A stretch of DNA of 64,000 bases. Source: Microvirga mediterraneensis (GTDB lineage: Bacteria; Pseudomonadota; Alphaproteobacteria; Rhizobiales; Beijerinckiaceae). The position numbers and the translations under genes are program-made. The DNA is taken from contig NZ_JACDXJ010000002.1 in NCBI RefSeq assembly GCF_013520865.1, positions 242,535-306,534 of the forward strand, in the 5' to 3' direction. Below, one piece after another: positions 7,830 through 15,793 of the stretch (position 1 is its first letter; every line of letters starts with the position of its first letter). The notes beneath the pieces are model-generated. The model saw only the letters and a list, made by a program, of their open reading frames with translations, searched no databases and was not told the origin of the DNA.

Positions 7830-8174
7830 ATTGGGCGCCTGAGGCGATTGGCCCTAAGAACGCGCCCTGCCCGCACGATGTGACGCGATCACTCGGCCAA
7901 AGGATCAACCTCTCCTCGAAGAGGCGCAAATCTCCTGGGCACAGGTTGACGTCACAGCCAGGCGGTCCATGTAGGCGCTAACTTATGTTACCGCGATTTA
8001 TAGGCTGAACCTTGTTTAAGTGGATCCTGAACCCCCGGCGGGGTGAACTCGACTCCGTCAATGCCAGTTTGCTGGCAGTCGCAACCACAGCCGCTATCAC
8101 GGCTCTCACGCTGTGTGCTCAACTTCCCTAGGCGAGATCGCCCTCCCCTCACGAAGGCCACACGGGGCAGATCC

Positions 8175-8465
8175 ATGCCAACGCGGTATTATTTCCACCT
8201 TGTGAGCAGCGATGCCACGATCCCAGACGATACGGGTGCGGAGGCAGCAAACCTGAATGAGGCCAAGTCACAAGCCTGGCAGTTCGTCACTGAGTTGCGA
8301 CAGGAATATGGTGACGTCATTGAGGATTGGGGCCTGTGGCAGCTGGAGATCGTCTGCCCAGAGGGAACTTTGTTGCACAAAGTGCCCCTGGCAATCGCCC
8401 TGAATTCAGCAGTGGGACTGAGAAGCTCAGGCCGGCTGGAAGCGATGTCTTTCAGATGGTGGTGA
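8175..8465 (+). CDS. DUF6894-like protein, 96 aa
   Basis: The ATG at 8175 gives PTRYYFHLVSSDATIPDDTGAE, the DUF6894-type start (YYFHL, acidic DDTGAE turn, then the helix NLNEAKSQAWQFV). GGGGCAG lies ahead. It is related in pattern to the product of 4806-5135 but keeps a different C-terminus (LWQLEIVCPEGTLLHKVPL). Soluble, function unknown. An upstream in-frame ATG at 8043 would add 44 residues without family similarity and is rejected. Confidence 0.8.
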   Translation: MPTRYYFHLVSSDATIPDDTGAEAANLNEAKSQAWQFVTELRQEYGDVIEDWGLWQLEIVCPEGTLLHKVPLAIALNSAVGLRSSGRLEAMSFRWW

Positions 8466-8618
8466 CCACTCCCACTCCGTCCTGACCGATCCTCGTTATG
8501 CCCTGCTCTCCGAAGAGCAGCGGGGGAGGCTTCTCTACCACCGAAGCGCAATAGCACGTTGCCTCTGCACAGGAGACAAGTGTTAACGAGGGGTTAATCC
8601 CTCCGGCTGGGGGATGCG

Positions 8619-8927
8619 ATGGCTAAACTGGACACTCCAATTAGGCATTTACACGCGGACGGGACACGACTGGCGACCAACCTGAACCAAACTCGGAGCC
8701 AGGGGCTGTCAGAGCCGGAGGCCCAAATTCTTCTCCTGATTGCAGCAGGCAAGCAGACCGGCGACATTGCGGCAGGTCTTGGGACGGATCAGGCTGCTGT
8801 GAAGGAACACATCAAGTCGATCTTGCGAAAGGCTATGGGCTCCCGCGGCCAGACTGGCCGCTCCAAAAGGATTGATCTTCTCCCCTCCGAGTTTCCATCG
8901 GAGATAGTTAGTCCCTTCATCGCCTAA
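8619..8927 (+). CDS. LuxR-type helix-turn-helix protein, 102 aa
   Basis: GLSEPEAQILLLIAAGKQTGDIAAGL followed by TDQAAVKEHIKSILRKAMG is a GerE/LuxR C-terminal HTH: L-S-x-x-E at the start and V-K-E-H-I-K-S-I-L in the recognition helix. There is no receiver or ligand-binding domain. It should be a small DNA-binding regulator whose signal comes from elsewhere, or one that acts by expression level alone. A TTAACGAGGGG motif ends 12 bp before the start codon. Confidence 0.8.
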   Translation: MAKLDTPIRHLHADGTRLATNLNQTRSQGLSEPEAQILLLIAAGKQTGDIAAGLGTDQAAVKEHIKSILRKAMGSRGQTGRSKRIDLLPSEFPSEIVSPFIA

Positions 8928-9247
8928 CGGGGCTTTTCCGTGGGCGGCGCTGAAACCGTTTTCAGCGGATGCATTGACATGAGGGAAGGCTGTACGCATC
9001 CAGCCTTCAGGAACTAGCTTCAGGACCGGGAGGCCTCCTCACCCACAGGCAACGGCGGGCGGGAAGGCCTTTCTGTTGCCCAGTGCGGCGTCAGGCATTC
9101 GTGAGTGTTCATGGAGCCGCCGAGATTTTCGCAAAAGATGTTTTCGCTGAATATCTTGCGCTGTATTCCACAAGCTGACCAGAATAAGCTCCGGAAACTT
9201 CCAATCGCGTTGCATACTGCGGCTTATGCGAAATTACTCGGCCTCTG
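8928..9247. other. Spacer of 320 bp
   Basis: A short perfect hairpin GCTGAAA / TTTCAGC (8949-8966) may end the LuxR-type transcript although no T-run follows. No gene is supported. Confidence 0.4.
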
Positions 9248-9538
9248 TTATCGCCCGTTCTCGAGGTCGACCGACCGGCAAACTCCTCCGACAGGACATT
9301 GGGCGGCATCAGCCGTTCTGATCCAGGCAGGATGCACTGTTTCTCCAGGGGCGCAGAAGCTCGAGACCTGAACATAACGGTCGTAGGTCGTCGGTCCAGT
9401 GTGCAGCACGACTGCGCCTTGAGAAGCCACAATCCCTCTGGCCTGGGCACAGGTCATGTTCAGGGTTGTGGGTCCCGACTGAGGCATGGCGCCAGTCGCC
9501 AAACCCGCAATAGCGAGGAACACAAGGATGGGTTTCAT
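9248..9538 (-). CDS. Small secreted protein, 96 aa
   Basis: The ATG at 9538 gives a signal peptide (KPILVFLAIAGLATGAMPQ) and a mature domain with four Cys (TCAQARGIVASQGAVVLHTG, FCAPGE, QCPVGGVC). It resembles small periplasmic proteins conserved in Rhizobiales with no known function; the Cys residues probably form two disulphides. An ATG at 9595 is rejected because the EcfG-type promoter at 9569-9593 lies inside that extension. General-stress control is inferred. Confidence 0.8.
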   Translation of the reverse strand: MKPILVFLAIAGLATGAMPQSGPTTLNMTCAQARGIVASQGAVVLHTGPTTYDRYVQVSSFCAPGETVHPAWIRTADAAQCPVGGVCRSVDLENGR

Positions 9539-9568
9539 GTTGGGCTTCCGATCTGCCTCAGCTTCAGC

Positions 9569-9593
9569 AACAAGCCCAACCCGCGTCTGTTCC
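9569..9593 (-). promoter_or_regulatory. EcfG-type general-stress promoter
   Basis: On the minus strand GGAAC (complement of 9589-9593) is followed after exactly 17 nt by GTT (complement of 9569-9571). The GTT end is 31 nt before the ATG at 9538. Confidence 0.65.
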
Positions 9594-9732
9594 ATACTGA
9601 CAATCTGCGAAATTGCGTGGCCTTCCCTGGCTGGTGGGCGACGGGGTTCCCGGTCAGGAGTAGAATGGATCGAGTAGCGTTGTGCTGACGCTCTGATGAG
9701 CGCCGCCAGCCCATCATGGGGGAGAGCGGCTT

Positions 9733-10131
9733 ATGTCTCTCAAGCCTGGCCTCTTTGCGGCCCTGCTCTTCGTCGGCTATGAGCCGCCTGCGGAAGCCCA
9801 TGACATCTACTCGCATCTGAAGGACAGGCTGGGAAACAGTTGCTGCAACGACAAGGATTATCGCCCCGCCCCTTACCGGGTGACGCCAGCCGGGGTGCTA
9901 ATGCTCGTCAACGGAAGCTGGATCACTGTGCCGGACTACAGGGTCCAGTATCGCGCTCTGCCCGGGGACACGGGGGAAACAGCCGGGGGACATTGGTGCG
10001 GGGACACCCGCCACATGGTGGGCTACGGGATGGACTACTCAACCTACTGCGCAATCCTGCCGCCCAACGCTGCAGCGATCTTTGGAGCCCCTTTTGCGCT
10101 TAGGGAAGGTCCCATCCAACCTGTTCCCTAA
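9733..10131 (+). CDS. Secreted hypothetical protein, 132 aa
   Basis: An N-terminal hydrophobic stretch (LKPGLFAALLFVGYEPPAEA) is likely a signal peptide with cleavage after EAHA-like residues. The mature part starts HDIYSHLKDRLGNSCCNDKDYRPAPYR and later carries HWCGD and STYC, so at least four Cys could pair. The pattern resembles a small family seen in Rhizobiales genomes; no activity is known. GGGGGAGAG lies ahead of the start. Confidence 0.7.
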   Translation: MSLKPGLFAALLFVGYEPPAEAHDIYSHLKDRLGNSCCNDKDYRPAPYRVTPAGVLMLVNGSWITVPDYRVQYRALPGDTGETAGGHWCGDTRHMVGYGMDYSTYCAILPPNAAAIFGAPFALREGPIQPVP

Positions 10132-10601
10132 TGCGCCTACCAGAAATTCGCGGCCGAATACGGCGAAGGCCGCGGGGAGGAAGGGTCCCGCGGCCTTGCC
10201 CGTGGGGAGCGACGGGCAGCTTCGGGAGTCCAAGCGCCGTGCTCGACCATCACAGGTATTGATCGTGCGCCTGGTGCTGGTCAGCGTCAACGCTGACGAC
10301 AGAGCTGGCCCTGCCCGCCGGGGCTCTTCTTCGCGTTCCATACTGGGTGTTACGCGAAACTGCGCGGCGTTTACTGCTCATGATGAGGCTTGGGATGAGG
10401 GACCACATTTCGAGCCTGGCGCTCCCCGGCCCACTGCTCATAGGCCGCTCCACCACACACTAGGAGTGCTGACGCTGGCAAGGATGCAGCTCTTTGTGGA
10501 TGCTGATCTCTTTGAGGATCTATACGCGGCGCTCGACACTCTCCGCGTTCTGCGGTTAGATTTTCTCTCACCTGGGCGACTTCAACAGAGGGAAAAGCTT
10601 C
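10132..10601 (+). promoter_or_regulatory. 470-bp spacer and probable long leader of the cold-shock gene
   Basis: An 11-bp perfect stem AAGGCCGCGGG / CCCGCGGCCTT (10166-10176 and 10187-10197) lies just after the previous gene and probably ends its transcript, though without a T-run. The remainder has no supported gene. Long structured leaders are common for cold-shock genes, so part of it may be 5' UTR. Confidence 0.45.
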
Positions 10602-10811
10602 GTGGCGACAGGAACGGTGAAGTGGTTCAACGATCAGAAGGGCTACGGCTTCATTCAGCCGGACAACGGCGGCAAGGACGTGTTCGTTCATATCAGCGCC
10701 GTGGAGCGTGCTGGCCTGCGTGGCTTGGCTGAGGGCCAGAAGATCTCCTATGAGGTTGGGGCGGACCGCCGCTCCGGCAAGGAATCGGCTGTGGATCTGA
10801 AGACGGCCTGA
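10602..10811 (+). CDS. csp: Cold-shock protein, CspA family
   Basis: The 69-residue protein is a single OB-fold cold-shock domain. Both nucleic-acid-binding motifs are intact: RNP1 as KGYGFIQ and RNP2 as DVFVHIS. It starts GTG with GAGGGA upstream. CspA-type proteins bind single-stranded RNA and DNA and relieve mRNA structure in the cold or in stationary phase. The length and spacing of motifs are normal for the family. Confidence 0.95.
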   Translation: MATGTVKWFNDQKGYGFIQPDNGGKDVFVHISAVERAGLRGLAEGQKISYEVGADRRSGKESAVDLKTA

Positions 10812-10857
10812 TCAGGGCCGCTTGCCCCACGGCGGAGTTGAGACCTCGTCGGGTGCA

Positions 10858-10977
10858 TCAGCGCTGGCGGGGGCTCAAGGACCGGGCGAGTTCGCGAATG
10901 ACGCTGTCCTCGATCGCAAGGGCATCCTGATCGTCCTCGTTTTCCGCTTCGGCTTCAGCCTCAGCCGGTTTCGAAGG
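10858..10977 (-). pseudogene. C-terminal remnant of a gene truncated by the tni transposon
   Basis: The frame PSKPAEAEAEAENEDDQ then ALAIEDSVIRELARSLSPRQ ends at TGA (10858-10860) and starts exactly at the transposon boundary at 10977. The 5' part is not found on the other side of the element, where yhhJ ends instead. The acidic repeat and helical tail look like a real protein end. Family unknown. Confidence 0.45.
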
Positions 10978-11006
10978 TGTCAGCTGACATCTTGGAATGA
11001 GAATAT
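10978..11006. repeat. Left terminal inverted repeat of the tni element
   Basis: This matches the right end (14607-14635, inverted) at TGTC, TGACATCTTGG and TGAGA. A subterminal repeat TCTCAAATTARATGT occurs at 11060-11074 on this side, where it contains the tniQ stop codon, and at 14542-14556 on the other. A shorter copy is at 14561-14574. All three have the same orientation and are candidate transposase-binding sites. Confidence 0.8.
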
Positions 11007-11066
11007 CGCTTTCCCAGCACCCTTGGGCATCAATAATGAGACAAATGGCCAGCCCATTTTCTCAAA

Positions 11067-11948
11067 TTAGATGTCAATCGGAGGCGCGATGCCCCCGACA
11101 GCGACGGCCGCGAATGCCTCAAAGTGCCTCCTGTAGATCAGTCGGCAGGCTGGGCGCAGGTAGTCAATGATGCTGGCGGGGCTTGCCGCAACCGAGGAAA
11201 GGCCGGCGAGCAAGGCTACCCTCAGGTCAGGCGGAATGCTACCGATCGCTCCCTGGTTCACCCGGCGCTTCACCAATCGCGCATGGTCGTCAAACCCTGG
11301 GATGAGTTCGTTCAGCAGCCAGCCATGATAAAACCCATCGAAAGGCTGGCCGGGGCGATACCAGCTGGGCAGAAGCAACAGGCGCATCAGCGCAAGCGGC
11401 GCTTCAGGCATAGAAGTCTGGCCAGTTACATGATTCTCAACGAGGCACTCCCCGGCCCTCGCGCCGTCCCACCACCTTTCTCCAAAGGGGCTGGTTTCAC
11501 GCAGACTCAAGGCACTGCCGTGTGAGCCACTGCGTTCCGAGAGCGGTCCGCCACACAGCCGGCAGGTGATCCGCCACGCCTCAATCCAGCTCTTCAGCGC
11601 CACACCATGAGCGCCCGCCGCCTGATGCTGCTCGACACATGACCGACAGACCAGAGCCCTGTTCTGCCGCGTCAGAAGCCGAGCCTCGGCCGGTAGCCCA
11701 GCATGGCTCATGCCGACGAGGCATGTGGGGTCGCAGCGGAGCACGCGTGAGAGGCATCCAACCTGCTCAAGGCTGAGCCGGTGATCGACTGTACGCAAGG
11801 TCGATACCCGCAGCCCGAGCCAGGCGATGAGTGCCGCTTCTGAGACAGCGTAGTAAGCAGCGTGTCGGCGCAGCCAGGACGAGAGCACCTCGTCCGGATA
11901 TGCTTCAAGCACAACCGGAAAGGGCTTCGGTTCATGGTCGCGGCCCAT
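11067..11948 (-). CDS. tniQ: TniQ target-selection protein
   Basis: The N-terminus holds the TniQ motif YPDEVLSSWLRRHAAYY, and a zinc-finger pattern follows (CRSCVEQH, then CRLCGGPL) at about residues 115-160. TniQ is the homologue of TnsD that links target choice to the TniA-TniB complex. I chose the ATG at 11948, which lies 5 nt after the tniB stop, over an ATG at 11993 inside tniB. The length (293 aa) is normal for short TniQ proteins. Confidence 0.9.
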   Translation of the reverse strand: MGRDHEPKPFPVVLEAYPDEVLSSWLRRHAAYYAVSEAALIAWLGLRVSTLRTVDHRLSLEQVGCLSRVLRCDPTCLVGMSHAGLPAEARLLTRQNRALVCRSCVEQHQAAGAHGVALKSWIEAWRITCRLCGGPLSERSGSHGSALSLRETSPFGERWWDGARAGECLVENHVTGQTSMPEAPLALMRLLLLPSWYRPGQPFDGFYHGWLLNELIPGFDDHARLVKRRVNQGAIGSIPPDLRVALLAGLSSVAASPASIIDYLRPACRLIYRRHFEAFAAVAVGGIAPPIDI

Positions 11949-11953
11949 CTCGG

Positions 11954-12835
11954 TCACTGGAAGGCGGGCTCCTCCTCGCTGACTGGCCTCCAAGCGTCAA
12001 CAGCGGCATCGGTGATCTCCTCCGTACCGCTCTCAATTGCCGTGATCGCAACATCGTTGAGGAGCCGGAACACCCAGGCGGTGACGCCGCCCGTGACCTG
12101 GAGAATACGGCGTAGACCCCGCGGCGTCAGCACACTCGGGTGACGCAAGGGTAGGTTGCGGACGATGGCAAGCACAAGCTGTTCGAATTCCTCGTTGGCC
12201 GACCAGCGGAGCAATGTCATGACGTCAAAGCGCCGGGCGAGCTGGACGTCTCCATTGATCGCCTCACGGGCTTCGGCGATACCGACGCAGACGAGCGAGA
12301 GCTTGAGCTCGTTGCTAAGATACCGCAGCGTGTTCAGCATGACCCGCTGCTCACGCCAAGTGCCAGCGAGAATGTTATGCACCTCGTCGATCAGCAGCAC
12401 CTGGACGCCCACAGCTCGCAGGAGGCGTACCGTGGCCTGTTCGAGATCGACGATTGTGGCACGCGGACTATGGGGAGCGCCCAGCGCGGCCAGGATCTGA
12501 GCAAAGAGCCTGCGCTCACTGGGGCGTCCGGCCATCTCAACGACAAGCAGCCGGGTGCGTGCCGTACCGGTGTCGGGGTCGAAGGTGATGGCATGATCAT
12601 CCCTGAACTTTTCGACAATCATCGACTTGCCCATGCCGCTGTCGCCATAGATTGCGAGCGAGGGCATCCGGGTCGTGCGAGGAAAGGCAAGCAGATGCTC
12701 GAACTGGTTAAGCACCTGCCGGGCTCGCGGATATGGAATCCAGCGCTTCGACCGGATGAAGTAGATCCGCTCGTGGTCAGGTCTGGTCAGGACCTGTGCG
12801 GCATCCTCGGTCAGGTGGGCTGGGGTGTCGATCAT
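11954..12835 (-). CDS. tniB: TniB transposition AAA+ ATPase
   Basis: TniB is the TnsC-like regulator that binds ATP and target DNA and recruits TniA. Walker A is GDSGMGKSMI, Walker B is VQVLLIDEVHNIL, and a sensor region RRFDVMTLLRW follows. The ATG at 12835 (IDTPAHLTEDAAQVL) is the family-like start; it overlaps the end of tniA by about 60 bp, which suggests coupled translation. An ATG at 12913 would extend it without similarity. Confidence 0.92.
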   Translation of the reverse strand: MIDTPAHLTEDAAQVLTRPDHERIYFIRSKRWIPYPRARQVLNQFEHLLAFPRTTRMPSLAIYGDSGMGKSMIVEKFRDDHAITFDPDTGTARTRLLVVEMAGRPSERRLFAQILAALGAPHSPRATIVDLEQATVRLLRAVGVQVLLIDEVHNILAGTWREQRVMLNTLRYLSNELKLSLVCVGIAEAREAINGDVQLARRFDVMTLLRWSANEEFEQLVLAIVRNLPLRHPSVLTPRGLRRILQVTGGVTAWVFRLLNDVAITAIESGTEEITDAAVDAWRPVSEEEPAFQ

Positions 12836-14516
12836 GCTGACTGCTCTCTGCGGCTTCAAGAGCCGTAGGTTGACGCGAGTCGATACCCTTGAGCGAGCCG
12901 AATTCGATGCCATCCCCGAAAGAGTTCAGCGCGTCCATAGGTCTCTGGCGCGCCTGAGCCGTCTTCTGGATAGCCTCGTCAATAATGCGCCGCTGAGCGA
13001 GGGCCGTCCGATGCAAATGGTCCGTATTGCGCTCGGCCCGCCCTGCCGCTCGCTCGCGATGCTGCGCTGCAGTCCATTCCCGCAGCGTCAGGGAGGGAAA
13101 GGCAAGATTGCGGGTCCGAGCTTCGACAAAATGCCCTGATGGACGCTGCACGAAGATCCGTGAGACATCCCGAGGGTCGTATTTGATAAGGACTGCCTGA
13201 TCGAGCCGGCCGACATCGGCTGAGAGGACGGTCGACCAGTAGGCAATTCCGTGCAGGTGGATGCCGTCGGGCCGAAGCTTGCGGTGGGCATCGGGCAAAA
13301 AGGAAACCCAGAACGCCATGCGGTCCAGAGGCATCCTTAGCGCCAGACTCGCCTCGTTCTCACGCCAGACCGCGATCGGCGGGCGCTGGAGCGCGCGGTG
13401 GATCTCATGATGGTAGCGTCCCGCAATCTCCCACGCGATGATACACTCCAGTTCGCGAAGGGTCAGTGCCGAGACCTTCTGCGGGTCGATTTCACCGCGC
13501 TGGGATAGATTGCTCCCTGTCGAACCCGGCAGGAGGTGAACGCGCCCCATCATGGTGCCGATGAGGCGCTCAATGTGACCGCCATAGTGAGGTGTTCCGG
13601 GCGGACGCCAGACGGTTGCGATGCCCTCATTCCGGCACGCTCCGACGAAGGCGCGCGAGCGGAAGTCTGCACCATTGTCGACATGCACGGTTTCGGGCAG
13701 CCCGGCCACGGGCCAGACCGTATCGACCCCTCGCTCCTGTAACCATGTTGTTTTATCGTAGACCGCGTGCAGCATGCACAGGCCAACTGAAACCCGCGAC
13801 GGTGGGTCGAGTGACAGATGAAAGCCCGTCACCATCCGCGTGAAGATGTCGATTGCAAGCGTCAGCCAAGGGCGGCGCTCGATTGGCTTACGGGTGACTT
13901 CGTCGACAAGAAAAATATCAACCTGCGTATGGTCGATCTGCACAATTTCGAGAGGGCGCGTGGCGACGTATTCTCCAGGAACGGGCCGGGTTGCCTTGAT
14001 GCCTTGCGTGTCGCGTCGCTTAAGCGCGCGGACGCGCCGATCAATGGCATCAACCCGCGCTTTGACCGTGCGTCTGTCGGGTGCAGGCCACCCCTTTGCG
14101 GCGAACCGGGCATGAACCTGCTCGACGAGGTAGGTCAGGGTCGGGCGGCTGGGATGAAGATAGATCTCCCGGATCGTTTTGGCGATGAGCGCCTCGCGCG
14201 CTTTATCGAGCACGAACGTGCCTTGTCGCCGCCCACGCGATCGCGGTTCGAGCGCCTTCACTGTTTGGGCGGTTCGGTAGGCTTCGACCAGCCGGTACAA
14301 AGTAGCTCGGCTGACCCCTAGCTCCCAAGCGACATCTGCAACATCACTGCTCTTGAGGCGTTTGCCTTCATGGCGCTTAAGCAATTCACGGATGGCGGTC
14401 TCACGGCGACAACCCTCGGCCCATTGCCGATGCCGCTCCTCATCCTCGTAGATGCGCTCCTCGTCGCTCACCCTGACCTCGGAATTGACGCCAACGTTGG
14501 GAGGCAATCGTCTCAA
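12777..14516 (-). CDS. tniA: TniA DDE transposase
   Basis: This 579-residue Mu/IS-type integrase-fold transposase carries the catalytic triad: Asp in VQIDHTQVDIFLVD, Asp in VHVDNGADFRSRAF, and Glu in GGHIERLIGTMMG. An N-terminal helix-turn-helix region (SDVAWELGVSRATLYRLVEAY) and a C-terminal Mu-C-like beta-barrel (IKYDPRDVSRIFV) flank it. It cuts and joins the element ends with TniB and TniQ. The length is normal, and there is no sign of inactivation. Confidence 0.95.
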   Translation of the reverse strand: MRRLPPNVGVNSEVRVSDEERIYEDEERHRQWAEGCRRETAIRELLKRHEGKRLKSSDVADVAWELGVSRATLYRLVEAYRTAQTVKALEPRSRGRRQGTFVLDKAREALIAKTIREIYLHPSRPTLTYLVEQVHARFAAKGWPAPDRRTVKARVDAIDRRVRALKRRDTQGIKATRPVPGEYVATRPLEIVQIDHTQVDIFLVDEVTRKPIERRPWLTLAIDIFTRMVTGFHLSLDPPSRVSVGLCMLHAVYDKTTWLQERGVDTVWPVAGLPETVHVDNGADFRSRAFVGACRNEGIATVWRPPGTPHYGGHIERLIGTMMGRVHLLPGSTGSNLSQRGEIDPQKVSALTLRELECIIAWEIAGRYHHEIHRALQRPPIAVWRENEASLALRMPLDRMAFWVSFLPDAHRKLRPDGIHLHGIAYWSTVLSADVGRLDQAVLIKYDPRDVSRIFVQRPSGHFVEARTRNLAFPSLTLREWTAAQHRERAAGRAERNTDHLHRTALAQRRIIDEAIQKTAQARQRPMDALNSFGDGIEFGSLKGIDSRQPTALEAAESSQHDRHPSPPDRGCRTGPDQT

Positions 14517-14606
14517 AAGAAATGTACAAAGCCAATCAAATTCTCAAATTAAATGTATAATCTCAAATTAAGTGCTCAAAGCTAAGTGCTTGAAAACGCT
14601 CACCAC

Positions 14607-14635
14607 GACGTCTCACACCAAGATGTCAACGGACA
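14607..14635. repeat. Right terminal inverted repeat of the tni element
   Basis: The inverse of the left repeat with TGTCC at the tip and the shared TGACATCTTGG core. It lies 33 bp from the yhhJ stop codon. Confidence 0.8.
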
Positions 14636-14668
14636 GCTGGACTCGTCGCTGCCCTGTTGGCTCATGGG

Positions 14669-15790
14669 TTAGGTCATGTCGCTGATGCTCTTCCGGAACC
14701 TTGCCAATGAGAGGCTGAACAGGATCACCGCAATGACTGCGAGCGCCGCGAATTGTGGCCAGACCACGTCAAGTCCGGCGCCGCGATATAAGATCGCCTG
14801 TGCCAGCGTGACGAAGTGCGTCGTCGGGGCCGCAAGCATGAGGGTCTGAACAAGGTCCGGCATGCTCTCGCGAGGTGTCGTGCCGCCAGACAGCATCTGC
14901 AGCGGGACCATGACCAGGATGAGCAGCATCCCGAACTGCGGCATGGAACGGGCTATAGTGCCCAAGAAGATGCCCAGGGAGGTCGTTGCGAACAGGTTCA
15001 GAGCCGCACCGGCGAGGAACAGCGCCACAGAGCCCTCAATCGGAACCGCCAGGAGGCCTTGCACGACAAAAGTTAAAGAAAATGCGCAGGCCGTAAGGAC
15101 CACCAGCGCCATGGACCAGACCTTGCCGGTCATGATCTCGAACGGCGTGACTGGCATGACCAGAAGATGCTCGATGGTGCCATGCTCGCGCTCCCGGATC
15201 AGAGCGGCGCCAGTCAGAATGATGGACAGCATCGTGACCTGATTGATGACCTGGATCACGGCGCCGAACCAGCCCTTGTTCAGTTCAGGATTGAACCGAG
15301 CCCGCAAGGCGAGATCCACCGGCAGGGTCTGGGCCGCGCGGTACCGTTGGACGAACCCGTTGACCTCGCCGCTGACGATCTGCTGAATGTAGCCGCTGCC
15401 TGTAAAGGCCTGGCTCATGCGTGTCGCGTCAACGTTGAGCTGAATGGTTGGTCGCCGGCCGGCGAGCACATCCTGCTGGAAGTTGGGCGGGATATCGAGC
15501 GCAAAGGTGTCGAGTCCTGCATCCATGCGGGCATCCATCTCGGCGGGCGTGATCAGAACTGGCGAGATGAAAGAAGGTGGATAAAAGGCGCCGATGATAC
15601 GGGCCGACAGGGGAGAGCGATCTTCATCGACAATGGCAACCGGTGCCTTGTTGAGGGTCTCCGGCATCGCCGTCGCGGCCGTATAGATCGCGAGGGTGAA
15701 GGAGTAGACAATAAGGATGAGCAGCATCGGATCTCGGGCGAGGCTGCGCAATTCCTTCATGCCTAGGTTCAGTATGTGGGACACGCGCAT
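14669..15790 (-). CDS. yhhJ: ABC-2 type exporter permease, YhhJ-like
   Basis: The 373-residue membrane protein has one N-terminal transmembrane helix (LILIVYSFTLAIYTAATAMP), a large periplasmic domain, and five C-terminal helices (for example MLSIILTGAALI). The cytoplasmic motif REREHGTIEHLLVMPV is typical of ABC-2 permeases. It starts 3 nt behind rbbA and completes a yhiI-rbbA-yhhJ operon. In Escherichia coli the homologous trio is an uncharacterised exporter. The permease half of RbbA and YhhJ probably pair in the membrane. Confidence 0.9.
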   Translation of the reverse strand: MRVSHILNLGMKELRSLARDPMLLILIVYSFTLAIYTAATAMPETLNKAPVAIVDEDRSPLSARIIGAFYPPSFISPVLITPAEMDARMDAGLDTFALDIPPNFQQDVLAGRRPTIQLNVDATRMSQAFTGSGYIQQIVSGEVNGFVQRYRAAQTLPVDLALRARFNPELNKGWFGAVIQVINQVTMLSIILTGAALIREREHGTIEHLLVMPVTPFEIMTGKVWSMALVVLTACAFSLTFVVQGLLAVPIEGSVALFLAGAALNLFATTSLGIFLGTIARSMPQFGMLLILVMVPLQMLSGGTTPRESMPDLVQTLMLAAPTTHFVTLAQAILYRGAGLDVVWPQFAALAVIAVILFSLSLARFRKSISDMT

Positions 15791-15793
15791 CGA

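Larger units (their letters stand above)
10978..14635 (-). mobile_element. tniABQ transposon (Tn5053/Tn7-related), complete, 3658 bp
   Basis: The ends are inverted repeats: TGTCAGCTGACATCTTGG from 10978 and TGTCCGTTGACATCTTGG read inward from 14635, with TGAGA following in both. TniA, TniB and TniQ lie between them in order on the minus strand. No tniR resolvase is present, unlike Tn5053/Tn402. The 5-bp flanks differ (GAAGG and GCTGG), so there is no target duplication; together with the truncated neighbour this suggests a deletion next to the element after insertion. Confidence 0.88.

Noticed and set aside
10335..10345. EcfG promoter at the GTTCCATACTG string
   Set aside because: On the minus strand no GTT lies 16-18 nt after GGAAC, unlike the accepted sites at 5519-5543 and 9569-9593.
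10973..14640. Target duplication of the first tni element
   Set aside because: The 5-bp flanks are GAAGG and GCTGG, and shifting the ends by one or two bases does not give a match.
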